A DNA stretch of 64,000 bases from assembly GCA_027924585.1 (NCBI GenBank), contig BSBM01000232.1, forward strand, positions 31,953,001 to 32,017,000, written 5' to 3'. Position 1 is the first letter of the stretch. Each line of letters starts with the position of its first letter. Shown piece after piece: positions 22,626 through 34,559 of this stretch. This DNA is from Larix kaempferi. Lineage: Eukaryota > Streptophyta > Pinopsida > Pinales > Pinaceae. Made by a program: the position numbers and the translations under genes. The notes under the pieces are model-generated. The model made no database searches, had not been told where the DNA came from, and worked only from the letters and a program-made list of their open reading frames with translations.

Positions 22626-24106
22626 ATTCGAATTTGGTGAAGATAAAATTCAGGAAAAAAAACAGTACAAAAAAGCCCCATAAATTCGCCACTAAGTTTG
22701 AAATGCAGGACTAGGCAATTTTTTTATAATTTTATATTTCTAGCTACAAAAATATTACAGTTTTTTATAGCTTCAATTTTGATACAAACATGTCAAATTT
22801 CGCCAAATATTTGACCTGGCATTTCATGCTCAACATTTCAACCTTTAAAATTTCATTTAATATTTGAAACTAGCCAAAATTTAATATCAAATCGATTTGA
22901 ATCCATTCAAATCAGCTCTATTTCATATGCTGGGAATTTCAATTTTTTTTGGAAGAAATTCACCAAATGCAGTTACCAACATGACCCCCTTGGTCATGTT
23001 GCTACTATCATGATAAACACTAAAGTCGTTTCTGTTTTTATTTGTCTTTATGTGTTCAAGTACTTATGTGTCTTATGCGTCGTAGCCTTCTGTCCCAACA
23101 CCCTCCCTTCTATATTCTCAAATCTCAATGTACGCATCAGCCATGAAACTTCATATTTACACAAAAGATATACTTTAACAATGTGTATCCTGTTGATAAA
23201 AAGAAAAGTAAAGGTCTCAAGTCTGAGTGAACTGTTATGAAAATTAAGGATAACCCAGGTTTATTATTATGAACATAATTTTTAATCTGGTACTCTAACT
23301 GAAAATCTAATTTGAATTTGCTATCAATAGGGGTTTAGACACCACTGTTATGAACAAAAGAGATTGCAGTAACAACAAGCTGATATGTCTATAACAGCAC
23401 ATATAGTGCAGCTAGCTTACTATGGAAACAACAATAATGTGGGCAAATACATGTACAACAGTATAATCAACAATGAATTCTGTAATAGTAGAAAGATAAT
23501 AGCATTTAGCACAGTAAACTTCAGATCTGAACAACCAACTGACAGCAGTTATAAATCTGTAGCAAGAACCAAACTACCGTTGAATCTTAAATTTGGACAC
23601 CAACCCAGGACAGCTTCAAAAGCAGTATGGGTGCTGCACTTGGTCAGCTACGAATACTCTCAAGGACTACCCATACACAACATTCACCAAAAAATACCCT
23701 GCTCTAATGTCTACAAGCCTATTTATAGCTGATGTCCCCACTTTAGCTTCTTTGACTTTTGCATGTGGTACAACTAATTAACATAAAACACAATTCACTA
23801 ACAGAAAAATGTACAACTGACTGTAAACTCTCTTTACATAACATCCAAAGTAACAATAACTAACATTGAAGTGGATTATCTTAGATATCATAGCATTTAT
23901 GAAGCTATCACTTCAGTACTAGATCCTATATAGCCAAAAAGCCATCAATTTCAAAGATATGATAGAGGATGGGCTCTATAAAGGAAAGACATGGGACAGC
24001 ATGTCTAACAAGTATAATTTACCTCTGGAGTAAAAAGATTGAATAGACGAATAGATAAGAAGTAGATTAGCTATTCATTTCCATTCAATTAGTTACTGTG
24101 ACTCAC

Positions 24107-24295
24107 CTTTTTAATAGATGAATCCCCAAAATAAGGAGCAAATACTGACAAGAGATCTTTACCACCGTCCAGCACATCTACCCATAAACAGGACTTGCCA
24201 TTACCAAAATCAGCTTGAGATCCACAATATATACTGAAACAAATTATCTTTCCATGACCAACTGGGCTCTGTTTCTTAACATCAATGTCTGCAAC
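24107..24295 (-). CDS. POLI: Organellar DNA polymerase I-like protein, upstream exon of the exonuclease domain
   Basis: A 63-codon exon in phase 0 at both ends. On the minus strand the acceptor is TTGATGCAG before GTTGCAGACATTG, and the donor is AAAAAG before GTGAGT. Residues VADIDVKKQSPVGHGKIICF, SIYCGSQADFGNGKSCLWVDV and FAPYFGDSSIKK match the stretch of plant POLIA/POLIB right after the ExoI Asp-Thr-Glu motif. The preceding exon, which should carry DTE, was not found by eye in the remaining 39.7 kb upstream, so that intron is either very long or the exon was missed. Confidence 0.92.
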
Positions 24296-26363
24296 CTGCA
24301 TCAAGTATCACAACAGTTTGCATGAATACTAAATAGGTATATTAAATAAAGCTAATTCAATGCATTTCTCATTTAAGCACTTGCAGTGGTGATGGTACAG
24401 CATATATTGGGAAGAAAACTACTCAGAGCATCTGCCTGCAACCAAATGCAACGGCAGATAGGAAACACTAGCACAATAAGTTTCAAGAGATTGTGTCAAA
24501 CTTGGAAATTAAGAAAACTAGCCATGCAAGTGATCTGTTACCACACAAACCAGCATCTTCAGATTAAAGCCCTGACATCAATGATGGCTTATAGATAAAC
24601 AAGGGGGAGGCCAACGTCACTACACCTAACACTCTTCTTCTCTTTAGGCTAGCTCTTCTCTAGCTCAAGGGAGGAGTCCCTAAATAGGATTACTTGGGTT
24701 GGCAATGAAGCACAAGGTAAGTTTGAAGAATAACCCTATCAAAACAATGTGTTTTTATGTAAAGTTGATGAAGAGAATGGAGACCAATGTCTTATCAAAT
24801 GGGTAGATGGGGTCAATCACAGATAGTAATGAGGAGCTTACTAACATCCAAGGATAGCTAGGGTTTGAGAGCCAATTCCTACCATATCCAAGAAAGACCA
24901 GATTTATCCTAGGATCTACAAGGGAACAACTGGAGTGGTATCTTCACAACTTGGGCATAATTTTCTTCAAGGATGGAATCCTAAGGCATACAATCAAGAG
25001 CTGAAAATATACCTCCTATTCAACCATAAAACCAAACAAATCTAACCTTACAAAGTAAAGAGCTTACTAGAAAATCATTCCAAGAAAGAAACCATTGTTG
25101 ATCCAAAAATACACCATAGCATTAGCAAGATTTCCTCATTGCAGTTCTAGCATCAACCAACCATAAGCACCAAGAGATATTTCATTAAGTCTTGGTGGAA
25201 TTTCTGCCCCAATCCAAACATGAGAAATGAATGAGGAAGAGGCTCTCATATATAGGGGATGAGCTCAACTTCCTTTACAATAAAATAGTGATAAAATCCT
25301 AGATCTAGCCTAGGGTGGAGTAAACAAATCAATATACTCCACTACACCCTGATAAATTCTAACAAGATCCCCAAATGGGGTGGTCAAAACCACAAGTACA
25401 ACATCCTAGATACATAAGGCCCAAGGAGGGAACCTCCATCAAATGAGGAAAGATAACAAATAGACATCCCAAACATAGCCTCCAATGGCTCTCCAAAAGG
25501 TAGCACTTCAAGGAAAAGGCCTAAAAAAGTGGAGTGCTTCCTCAACAAGGAGAACGCTCTCCATAAAAAAGCATGCGCCGCAAAAATACAATGCAACTCC
25601 TTAAACGACAGTTTTGGAATTGCTAGCTTCCTCAATATTTATCGGATTTCCTATTATAACCACTTTTCAGAAATCTCGCAACCGCTCTACATCTAATGGC
25701 ATTGAGATGGCACAATTATAGGCACTATGTCAAAAGATAAATGGTCCAAAAGATAGGATGACCCTCTAAAAAGTTAAAAACATCCCATCAAAAATGGCCT
25801 AAATGACTGTGTAAACAACCCTCCAAAGGGTGGGTGTTCATCAAGGAAAACCAATTATTATAAAACAAGTCAACAAGTGCAAGAGGTTGATTCCATACAT
25901 CAAGGGGTGAAACCCTCAACAAACAAATAGATCTATGTGCAATACTCCATCAAGTGGGGAACAACCTCAACATGTGTGTAATGAATGTCCACATAAAAAC
26001 CAAACCCCAACCTCCATGCCAACTCGTCAATCCATGAACCAAGGAGGCCATCAATCAAAAATAAGAGCATCCAACTCAAGAATGTGTGTCCACAATAGAT
26101 AAGCAACACATGAGGAAGGGGACGATCCCTTCTAGAAGACACTAGTGACTAGAATGACACCACACGTGCCACAAGAGAGAATCAAGGAGGGCGCTCAACC
26201 AAATATGATACCAAAAACTGCTATGATGCCATCTGTGTGCCAAGGATCAAGAACGCTCCATAAGAAAAAGGCCTCCACAAGCATCAATACTAGACCATCC
26301 AAATCTCCATCAACATGTAACCCCTTCCTGAAAATGTGATAAAAATCACATGTGGACACCCAT
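24296..26363. other. Intronic or intergenic sequence with a degraded LTR
   Basis: From about 25050 to 26330 the text resembles other Gypsy-type LTRs here on the minus strand: a TATA-like CCTATATATGAGAG (minus strand, near 25253-25240) and CCTAGATCTAGCC context as at 3950. No primer-binding site, paired LTR or coding domain was recognised. The ORF at 25384-25635 lies within this text and is not credible. Confidence 0.4.
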
Positions 26364-26407
26364 TGTAACAAACATAAATATTAAATAAATAACAATAAAA
26401 TAATAGT

Positions 26408-26650
26408 AACAATAAATAATAATGGTCAAGTGAGTTTAGCTCGAACGGTTGGGAGGTGTATTGTTATCCTCCCCACCCAAGTTCAAATCTCCTTGTGACA
26501 TAATGCTCATGTTGTTGAGCCACCTTTGTATCGACATATCCTGGCCTTCCCTCATCCCTCGCAGAAACTGGGGGGGGGTTCCATGGACATAGCAAGCACT
26601 AATCTCCGATGTCGTGAACCACATGCAAAAAAAAACAATAAATAATAATG
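26408..26650 (+). mobile_element. tRNA-derived SINE with exact 17-bp target duplication
   Basis: The body is 26425-26633. It has an A-box-like TAGCTCGAACGGTTGGG (26437-26453) and a B-box-like AAGTTCAAATCTCC (26479-26492), the internal RNA polymerase III promoter of a tRNA-like head, and ends in an A run. The 17-bp repeat AACAATAAATAATAATG lies on both sides (26408-26424 and 26634-26650). SINEs are copied by LINE reverse transcriptase. The family name cannot be settled by eye; Au-like SINEs of plants are a candidate. Confidence 0.88.
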
Positions 26651-27093
26651 ATAATAATAATAATTAATAATTAATGAAATGACATCTTATCTAAAGAAAT
26701 AACCTCAGAAACCGGATTCGTTGATAACCCTTGCCGTGTCCCGAATCGGTCGAATCGGACACGATTCGATTGGAATTCGTGTCCGATTCGACCTTGCATC
26801 GAATCCTGAATCGGGACACGAACTTAACAACGAATCAGACACGCAGTTGCATCGAATCCCGACTGTCGGACACGTTTTTGGCGGAAAAGGGCGTTCGGGT
26901 TCACTTAAAAATAGAAATTTGCCTTTCTTTTTGTCATTTGCAAGGAAGCATTTGATTGAGAGTGAGTTGTATGTGCAGGTGAAGGAGATTTGAAGGAGAT
27001 TTGAAGGCTATCCATCGTTTCCAAGCGATTCCAAGTGCATTCCGGTGGATTTGTGGAGAGGATTGCAAGCTCAACCATCACAAAAGAAAAGGA

Positions 27094-29641
27094 ATGTCTC
27101 AATCAGCTAGGGCAGGAGGTAGGGGGCAAAGGAGAGGGAGAAATGCACCATCTAGGGCCTCCCCTCCTATTCCACCAAGCACAAGCGATTCTCCTCCTCC
27201 GTCAAGTGCTCCATCGGCTGCTAGTGGAGCTCATTCTATGGCTCCACTTAACCCTGTTTTAGCAAGACAACAAGCCCAAGAAAAAAATACCCTTTGTGGA
27301 AGTATGTGACAAGGAAAGATGGACCCGGGGCAAAGCTTGGTGGGGGAGGCAATGTGTCTTGGAGATGCAATTTTTGCAAGCATGAGTTCATGAGCACATA
27401 TTTCCGAGTTAAGGGCCATTTGTTGGCCCTTCCTTCTTGTGGAATTTCTTCATGCAAAGCGGTGACTGTTCACCAAAGGAGGGATATGGAAAGAGAGGAT
27501 CATGTTGGCTTAGGGAAGGTGGCAGCAGCAAGCAAGAAAAAAGAGGATGATCCTCTTCCATTCTTGAGGAAGTCCTCTAGCACCAAGCCTCCATTTCCAC
27601 CTAGCATTCATGGGCGTGGGCGTGGGCGTGGGGATACTTATCAAACAAGAAAGAGGCAATCTACAGGTGGTCCAATGGATAGGATTTTCCAAAAAGAGGT
27701 GCGAGAAGAGGTAGACCTTACTATTGCATTTTTCTTCTACCTCAACTTCATTTCATTCAATGTTGCACGGTCACCATTGTATTTTGAGACGGTTAAAACT
27801 ATCTTGGAACGTGCTCCAAATGGTTATGTGCCTCCTGGTTCAGAGAAGCTTAGAACCACATTGTTGGTTAAAGCAAAGAAGGAGGTAGATAAAATTCTTG
27901 AGCCAATTAGATCAACATGGCCCTCATCCGGTGTGAGTATTGTTTCTGATGGATGGACGGATCCCGCACGCCATCCACTCATCAATTTCATGGTATCTTC
28001 CCAAAATGGACCGGTGTTCTTGAAAGCGGTTGATGCTCTTGGCGAATACAAGGATGCACAATTTATGGGTGATTTATTCATCAAAACCATTGAAGAAGTG
28101 GGTGTTGAGTCGTGTGTACAAATCATCACGGACAATGCACCTGTTTGCAAGGCTGCTGGCATGATTGTGGAAGCTAAATATCCACAGGTATGTTCATTTT
28201 GGACACCTTTCATTTCTAATTTGCTCATTGTTTGAATTTGGTCATTGCAATGTTAGTGTTGTAGAGTCATTGATACATGCTTTTATTGCTCTTACAGGTT
28301 TTTTGGACACCTTGCATTGTCCATTCCTTGAATTTAGCACTGAAAGCCATTGCTTCGGATGTGGCATGGATTGACAACCTTATTGAGGATGCACGCCATA
28401 TCCGTAACTTTGTACAAAACCACACAAATGCCCTCACCATCTACAAACAGTACACACAGCTTTCATTGCTGAAGGTTGCAGATACTCGGTTTGCTTCCTC
28501 ATTCATCATGCTCAAGAGGTTGAGGGAGGTCAAAACCGCTCTTGGGTCCATGGTGATTTCAGAGTTTTGGGCTTTTTGGAGAAAGACGGATCAAGCTGCT
28601 TCACAAAAGGTGAAGGACTTGGTGTTAAATGATGGTTGGTGGGACACGGTGGATCTTACTATTAAGATCATGGAGCCAATCATTTCTTTGTTGCGGTATG
28701 CAGACACGGACCAGCCCATCCTAGCAGAGGTTTATGAGGGGTGGGATTCCATGATTGAGTCCATGAGGTCCATTGTCATGGAGAATGAGTGTCCCGAGTA
28801 TGGGACATCGGCAGAGAACTTATGGACCATTATTCGGGATATTCTTATCTCTAGGTGGGATAAGAATTGCACACCTTTGCATTGCTTGGCCCACTCCTTG
28901 AACCCCAAGTTCTACACTCAGGAGTGGCTCACTGGTGGATCAGGGGCCTCACACAGAGTCCCTCCTCACATGGATGCAGAGATTGCAAATGGGAGGAAGA
29001 TAGCACTTAGACGGCTATTTCAAGATAGAGACATGCTTGAGGAGGTGGAGGATGGCTTTGTAGATTTTTCCACTAGCACTGGGAGATTTGGAGGCTATGA
29101 TGTGCTTAGAGATAGGGAGGGTAAGACACCCTATCGTTGGTGGGAAACTCATGGGGCAACATCCCCTATTCTACAGAAGTTAGCCTTCAGGGTCATCTCT
29201 CAAGTTACATCATCCTCTTGTTGTGAGAGGAATTGGAGCACATATGGGAACTTGTACAGTGTGAAGAAGAGCAGGCTTGAGCAGTCCAGGGCAGAGTCCA
29301 TGGTGTATGTGCACTCCAACCTTCGTCTTATTTACAGGAAGAGGGAGGAGTGGGTGAAGGGAAGGACAAAGATGGGGGATGTCTTTCCTGATGATATGGG
29401 TTTGGACAGCAGTACTGAGTTGGCATTAGCCAACATGGATCTTAATGATCCAGTGCTAGAGCCGGTCACTTTTGATGATAGTGATCGTACAGAGGGGTCA
29501 TCCTCCACAGCAGCAGATGCAGATCGTCAGATGGGCAGAGAGGAGGAGGAGGGGGAGGAGGATGAGGATCAGGGCAGTGGCAGTGGCAGTGGCAGTGGCA
29601 GTGATGAGTATGTTGATTCAGGCATGGAGGAGGACTACTGA
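27094..29641 (+). CDS. hAT transposase, near-intact, two exons, one homopolymer frameshift
   Basis: The proposed start is ATG at 27094 (MSQSARAGGRGQRRGRNA). A BED-type zinc finger follows (LWKYVTRKDGPGAK, WRCNFCKHEF, KGHLLALPSC), then the DUF659-like catalytic region (FNVARSPLYFETV, IVSDGWTDPARHPLINFM, IITDNAPVCKAAG), and after a 110-bp intron (28188-28297, GTATGT...TTACAG) VFWTPCIVHSLNLALK and the hAT C-terminal dimerisation domain (LAFRVISQVTSSSCCERNWS, QSRAESMVYVHSNLRLIY). An acidic, Gly/Ser-rich tail ends at TGA 29639-29641. The reading frame shifts once, at a run of seven A near 27281-27287, between the basic N-terminus and the BED finger. Either this is a one-base loss or translation starts downstream. 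Otherwise about 800 codons are open. Confidence 0.9.
28188..28297 (+). other. Intron of the hAT transposase
   Basis: CCACAG before GTATGT, CTCTTACAG before GTTTTTTGG, 110 bp, phase 0. Joining gives KYPQ-VFWTPCIVHSLN, the expected continuous hAT sequence. Confidence 0.9.
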
Positions 29642-30291
29642 CATATGGGATTCTCCCATCTTGATCCACCCCTTTTTGTATTTACTATTAGTCTATTTGG
29701 CATTTGCCAGTGGCCCAGTGCCCAGTGGCATTCCGACATATATGTATACATTTTGATTTTGATGACTTAATGAGAAATATGGTTCCGACATGCATCTGTG
29801 TCTCATTGTGATTTGTGAATGACAAATGTGTTATGAATCGTGATTTGTGAATGACAAATGTGTAATCATTAATGTGTTTTTATTCTAATTTCTATTGAAT
29901 ATTTGTAAATGTTCTAGTTTCTAAATATTTTTGGATCTATATGTCTATATTTTTAAATTTTAATATATTTTTAAAAAAATATATATATGTATATAAAACG
30001 TATCCTACGTGTCCTGATTTCGGGGATCACCGTGTCCGTGTCGGACTCTCGTATTTTCGTGTCCTACGTGTCCCGTGTCCCCGTGTCAGGTGACTTAGGA
30101 AATAACCTATTGAAAGGACATGACTTACCATGGTGACCAATCAATAATATAAGTACATCGTCGCATGGTCATTGTACATCATCTCATATTTTATACATTT
30201 ATTACATACTTGTCCATTTATGGATTATTTGTCCTATTTACATTGGATGTTTCTTCAGTAACAAACTTGTTCATCACATTGGTATCAGAGC

Positions 30292-31784
30292 TTCATGTCT
30301 AATCCCAGCCTTTGGCGTTACATTTTACCATACCTTGTCTAACTTGGCCTTTGGCCACACTCACTCTTTCTTCAGAGGTTCTTTGATGACCAAAGGGTCC
30401 TTGGCCATTCTTTTTCAGAAATTATGTTAAAGAAAAGAAAAAAAAGCATTTCCGAGTCAAATGTAAAAAGGAAAAAAAAAAAGAATTATTCCGCTACCCA
30501 ACAAAAATGAAGGAAGAATTACTTTGTTGCATAGTTGAAGATTGTGCTTCCTTACAAATTCAAGTTCATAAAAGAATCACAGTAACACAGTGTAGTTCGT
30601 TGCTGTAACAGTCACCAAAGGGGACCGATCCAGACATTGTAACATCTGGAAACAACTGCATAATGACATAGATATTTCAAATAATATCCACCAGTTAATC
30701 AATTGTCAAGGGAACAAGAACATAAGGGCAACGAGAGAATCGGAAAACAAAACCATACTGCTGGAACCAAGTCTGTAATTAATCGACCAGCTCAGCTAAG
30801 CAATTGCGTTGCCTAAAACTGCAATTATTGAAGGGATCCGAGCGAAGGGTTATCAGTGGTATTCTGAAATCAACACCAAGTGCTCATTCAATCACAGGAT
30901 ATCGTGCCTATCTAAGGAAGTGTTCAGGGTAACCAAAAGCGGCAGTATCCGTTGAACAGGCAATCTGTGAGGAGGAAATAAGGGTTGTCACTGTTCGTGG
31001 GGTTACTTCTACCCAAGATCGAACCATAGCAATAACCATCATCGTTGCCGCCAATATACATAGTCAAGGGCATTAAAGAGCCACCATTGACATAGTTGAC
31101 GCCATTATTAAATTCTGACAACGTTGTTTTGTGGCTGGAAAGCAAGAAGATTCTGTCACTGTTCAGAACATCACCTAATCCAAATGGAAGGGTTATTAAA
31201 ACTCGAAGGGTTGTAACCAATCAATGTCTTGCAATAATAAACATAAATCCTGCAACTTATTTAAGGTGTTCTAATGGCAAAATCCGCCATATATTACAAA
31301 GTCAAAAAGCCACCAGTCATCTGTCAAGATTTCCGCCAAAACAGTCACTTAGAAATTCAAGGAAAAACAACAGGTTACAATCAAAGAACAGGTTAGCCAA
31401 ATTTCTAGAAGTAATATCCCAATTCCAAAGAATACATTGAGGGCCACACTGAAGATTTTCAAGGGTACCGACGTTTGAAAAGAATTCATAAAGGGTTTAT
31501 CAAAAGGATAAAAATTATATTAAGAGAATACCTTTTAATATATAAAGTGAAGTTTAAAAGTGGGCCAAAGGTTATATCCACGTGATCTTTTTTTTCAATA
31601 GAAAAAAAAACCCAATAACTTGATATTCAATCAGAATCAAAGTTATAAATGTTCTTACAGTCTTCAAAAACATATCTTTTACTCAAAGATATTTGCTGTC
31701 CATGCTGAAATCTATCAAAAAATATACATCCTTCTTCTTACTAAAACTACATCAACAATCTTCCAGGTCTATACAGAAATGCTA
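30292..31784. other. Interior of the LARD-like element, no gene
   Basis: The leader after the primer-binding site (30292-30480) is rich in GGCCTTTGG/CTTTGGCC. A minus-strand ORF at 30924-31220 (98 codons, non-ATG start) matches nothing I know and has no gene context. A-rich and T-rich runs lie at 30425-30485 and 31587-31610. Confidence 0.4.
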
Positions 31785-32975
31785 AAACAAAAAAGCCATA
31801 AAAAGATCATAATATAACCGAAGAGAGCCTGTACTGAGTGAGGATAAATCCTTATACTCCTCAAAAATTAGCTGCCCTTCAAGCAACCTGACTGCTTTTT
31901 TTGACAAGCTGTCAGCCAAGGAGTTGAATTCTCTGTAAATATGCTTTATAGAAAGCCTGGTGAACAGTTCCATGAGCTTCTTTGTTCTGTAGCACCATTG
32001 TTCCAGCAAAATAATATTTAGAGAGCAAATACCAGCAGCTCAATCCACAATGACTCGAGAGTCACCAAACAGCTGAAGTGACCAAAGGCTGTTCATGGCT
32101 GCAAACTTTAAAAGCCCCCAAAGGACTAGTAGCTCAGCCCTGGAGTTTGTACCTGCTCCACTTACCAATTTTAGCAAAACATAATGATCATCTGCTAGAC
32201 ATATTACCATTCCTCCTCCACAACGATTCAAATTGGATGCACCATCAAAATATCCAGATGGGATTTCTTCTTCAAGTTCCGGTACCTGTAAAGCACGAGG
32301 ATTCTTGGTAACCATAGGCTTACTAAATTCCTTGAAAAGTCTAAAGACTTTCAGTCCAACTACTGAAGGAGACTGTGAGATGTTGTCAAATAGCAAGGCA
32401 TTTCTTGCCTTCCAAATACCCCACATCACAAAAAAAGGCAGAGTTTTGTAGTGAGGAAATCTTTTAAACCAGGATAATAAGTTTTCTCCCAAGGATGGAA
32501 GGGTCTAACTGTAATAAACCTGAAGCCTGTCCAAAACTTCTGACCATACATTCTGACAAAAAGAGCAATCAACAAAAAAATGATAGATATTCTCCTCCGC
32601 ATATCTATAGAGGATACAAAAATTTGGACCAAAGAACCAGTGTTGCAAATATCTTCAATTTCTCCCAATATTTCCAATTTCTCCTGAGTTTTTCGTCTTG
32701 CCGATTTGTCTGATATTTTCACAATTCTTCAGGTCTAAGTTTATTTTTGCCAATATTTTTCTATAATTCCCGATATTTCCAATAATTTTCTTTCCAGACC
32801 CTCGGCAATATATTCCCCGGCACGATATTTGCAACATTGCAATGAACCCCCTTTTGGTGAGATTATACCACGTCAGTATTCTACCTTCCAGACACAGCCA
32901 GGAAAAGCACTTAATCTTTAAAGGAAAGGGCCATTTCCACAACAAATTATACCACTAATTAGGCTCAGAGACAGA
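31785..32975 (-). pseudogene. 3' end of a plant LINE: zf-RVT and RNase H domains, split by a MITE
   Basis: Reading minus: LLWKWPFPLKIKCFSWLCLE and GRILTWYNLTKRG (32850-32945) are the zinc-binding region after LINE reverse transcriptase. A 202-bp MITE interrupts it. Then come VMWGIWKARNALLFDN and an RNase H (RVT_3 type): GYFDGASNLNRCGGG, NSRAELLVLWGL, LFGDSRVIVD, REFNSLADSLSKKA, with the catalytic Asp, Glu and Asp residues kept. A Trp codon turned into a TGA stop follows VIVD (near 32040). The copy is 5'-truncated, as is common for LINEs. Confidence 0.88.
32638..32839. mobile_element. 202-bp hAT-type MITE inside the LINE
   Basis: Terminal inverted repeats are CAGTGTTGCAAATATC and, at the right end in complement, CAATGTTGCAAATATC (15 of 16 match). 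Flanks CAAAGAAC (32630-32637) and CAATGAAC (32840-32847) are an 8-bp duplication with one mismatch. The interior is pyrimidine-rich (CAATATTTCC, CAATTTCTCC) and non-coding. Deleting it with one flank rejoins the LINE zinc-binding region in frame. Confidence 0.85.
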
Positions 32976-33265
32976 GAGGATACAGCAATGGCCTCATAAG
33001 CATTTTTTGCACTTACCTTGCGTGACTGTCATGACAACCTTTTAATATTACATTGGCATTAACTAGTGGAATCAAAGAGATAAAAGGTAACCTTTAATTC
33101 TTAAAAGTGAAAAAGTACAAGGGAAGTACAAGTGACGGGACACACCATCGTAAAAGTCAAATGATTTAATTAAAGGATTGATAAAGTCTATAGACGAAAA
33201 TAGTAGAGTACAAACCTTTTTATACAAGGAAGAAAAAGAAGTTTATTAAATAGTTTATATTGACT

Positions 33266-34165
33266 ATGGATTCCACAAAAGAAACATTTTGGACTGAATG
33301 TCCTTATTGTAAAGGGGAGTTTGAGTATCTCTCAACCTTCAAAAATAAAATGCTTAGTTGTCACAATTTGTAAAAAAATGTACATTGCAGAGGGATATGT
33401 ACACAATGGGCATACACATGGGATATGTACACAATGGGCATACACATGAATTTACATTGCAAATTAAGAAACTAGAGGATGAGAAAGCAAAACAACAACA
33501 AAATGAGAAAATATTTGAACAACAAATTCAAAATCTCAAGAATGAATTTGACAAGGTTGTTGCTAATAAAGACGAAGAGATTTCTTGCCTAAGAAATCAT
33601 AATCAGAAACTAATTGCAAAAATCATTAAAGCCAAGGAGAAGAAGTGGTGTTTTCAAAAGTTAGAACAAGAGAATCAAGATCTCGGAAAGGAATTCAAGA
33701 AGAAATTATCAGAGAAAGACAACGAAAGTTCCTGCCAAAGGAACCTTAATCAAAGGTTGCTCGAAGAAATTAAAAGATTAAAGGATGAAAAACCAATCAA
33801 TCTAGAGTCAAAAAATAAAGTTGACAAGTTAGAAGATAATCAATAAATTTTACGTTTAACAAGACATAGTCAAGATCTACTTACACAAATTAAAAGGTTG
33901 AAGCATGATAAGAAGTCATTACAAGAGACGCTAGATCACCATGTCTACAAGGGATCATCAATCGACAAGGAAACAATGACTGAGGAAGTTCAAATAAATT
34001 AATTATTAAATGTGGAAGAGAAAACACTAGAGAGAGGAACCATTGTAGATCCAAATGACATTTGAAATCAACAAGATGCTTATATAAAAAACTTATCAAG
34101 ATATAGACCTGTAGAAGTAGCAAAAGATGAAGGTCCCAATAACAAGATACAAGAGACTAGGACAT
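33266..34165 (+). pseudogene. Zinc-ribbon (DnaJ-associated type) plus coiled-coil protein, disrupted
   Basis: From ATG 33266 the frame reads ETFWTECPYCKGEFEYLSTF and KNKMLSCHN, very like the zinc beta-ribbon of plant J-domain (DUF3444-type) proteins. One extra T in AATTTG (33366-33370) breaks the frame just where the second Cys pair should be completed. The next frame (33358-33846) carries a long Lys/Glu/Gln-rich coiled coil (KKLEDEKAKQQQNEKIFEQQ and similar), then after a TAA continues as LTQIKRLKHDKKSLQ and more stops. No J domain is present upstream. No introns are visible. It lies inside the LTR element, on its sense strand and before the polypurine tract. Confidence 0.65.
33392..33447 (+). 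repeat. 28-bp tandem duplication
   Basis: GGGATATGTACACAATGGGC plus ATACACAT occurs twice in a row, at 33392 and 33420. It sits in the pseudogene between zinc ribbon and coiled coil; 28 is not a multiple of three, so it shifts the frame again. Confidence 0.95.
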
Positions 34166-34559
34166 AATATCGACATCTTAATCACAGAAGTCACTACCTC
34201 AACCAGTCAGTACATCAAGATCATTCTAAACAAAAACAAATGTTTATATTCCAAAGAATCTAAATACGAAAACAATTGGACCATGTCAAGGTAAAAGTCA
34301 TCTTAAGAATCAAAGTATATTAGGTTCTGTCCAAGGAAACCATGAATGCCTAATGCCATAGAAAATCAAATTGGGGTGGCCTAATCCAAGAACAGTAAGA
34401 CAATTGTGTTCAATGCTTTGCAAATCAAATCGTCTTGTTTCGTCAAGTGTCACAGCTACCAGCACAGAAGATCATGAAAAGGCATTACGAACAAGAACAA
34501 CGGATAAGTCTTCCAACAAACCGTGCTTTGAATACAAAGCATTTGTAAGGGGAAGGGAA

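Larger units (their letters stand above)
19743..24106 (-). other. POLI intron (4364 bp), GT-AG, phase 0
   Basis: Donor AAAAAG before GTGAGT at 24106-24101 and acceptor TTGTAG at 19748-19743, both on the minus strand. Joining the exons gives SSIKK followed by VWHNYSFD, continuous with the family. The intron holds a dead LINE in antisense orientation (20160-22240) and a hAT-like end at 22608. From 22625 to 24100 no ORF or repeat was recognised apart from short AT-rich tracts. Confidence 0.9.
26704..30098 (+). mobile_element. hAT DNA transposon (3395 bp) with 8-bp target duplication
   Basis: It begins CTCAGAAACC and ends GGTGACTTAG; the ends are an imperfect inverted repeat (CTCAGAAAC against CTAAGTCAC). 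GAAATAAC lies on both sides (26696-26703 and 30099-30106), the 8-bp duplication expected of hAT elements. Subterminal regions are crowded with GTGTCC, CGAATCGG and GGACACG motifs in both orientations (26740-26880 and 30005-30090), likely transposase binding sites. It carries one transposase gene and interrupts the 5' LTR of the host retroelement. Confidence 0.92.

Noticed and set aside
29466-29756. His/Pro-rich and Arg/Val-rich ORFs on both strands at the end of the hAT gene
   Set aside because: Shadows of the acidic Gly/Ser-rich transposase tail.
30924-31220. 98-codon minus-strand ORF
   Set aside because: Non-ATG start, no recognised domain, inside the interior of a non-autonomous LTR element; kept only as part of the unassigned stretch.
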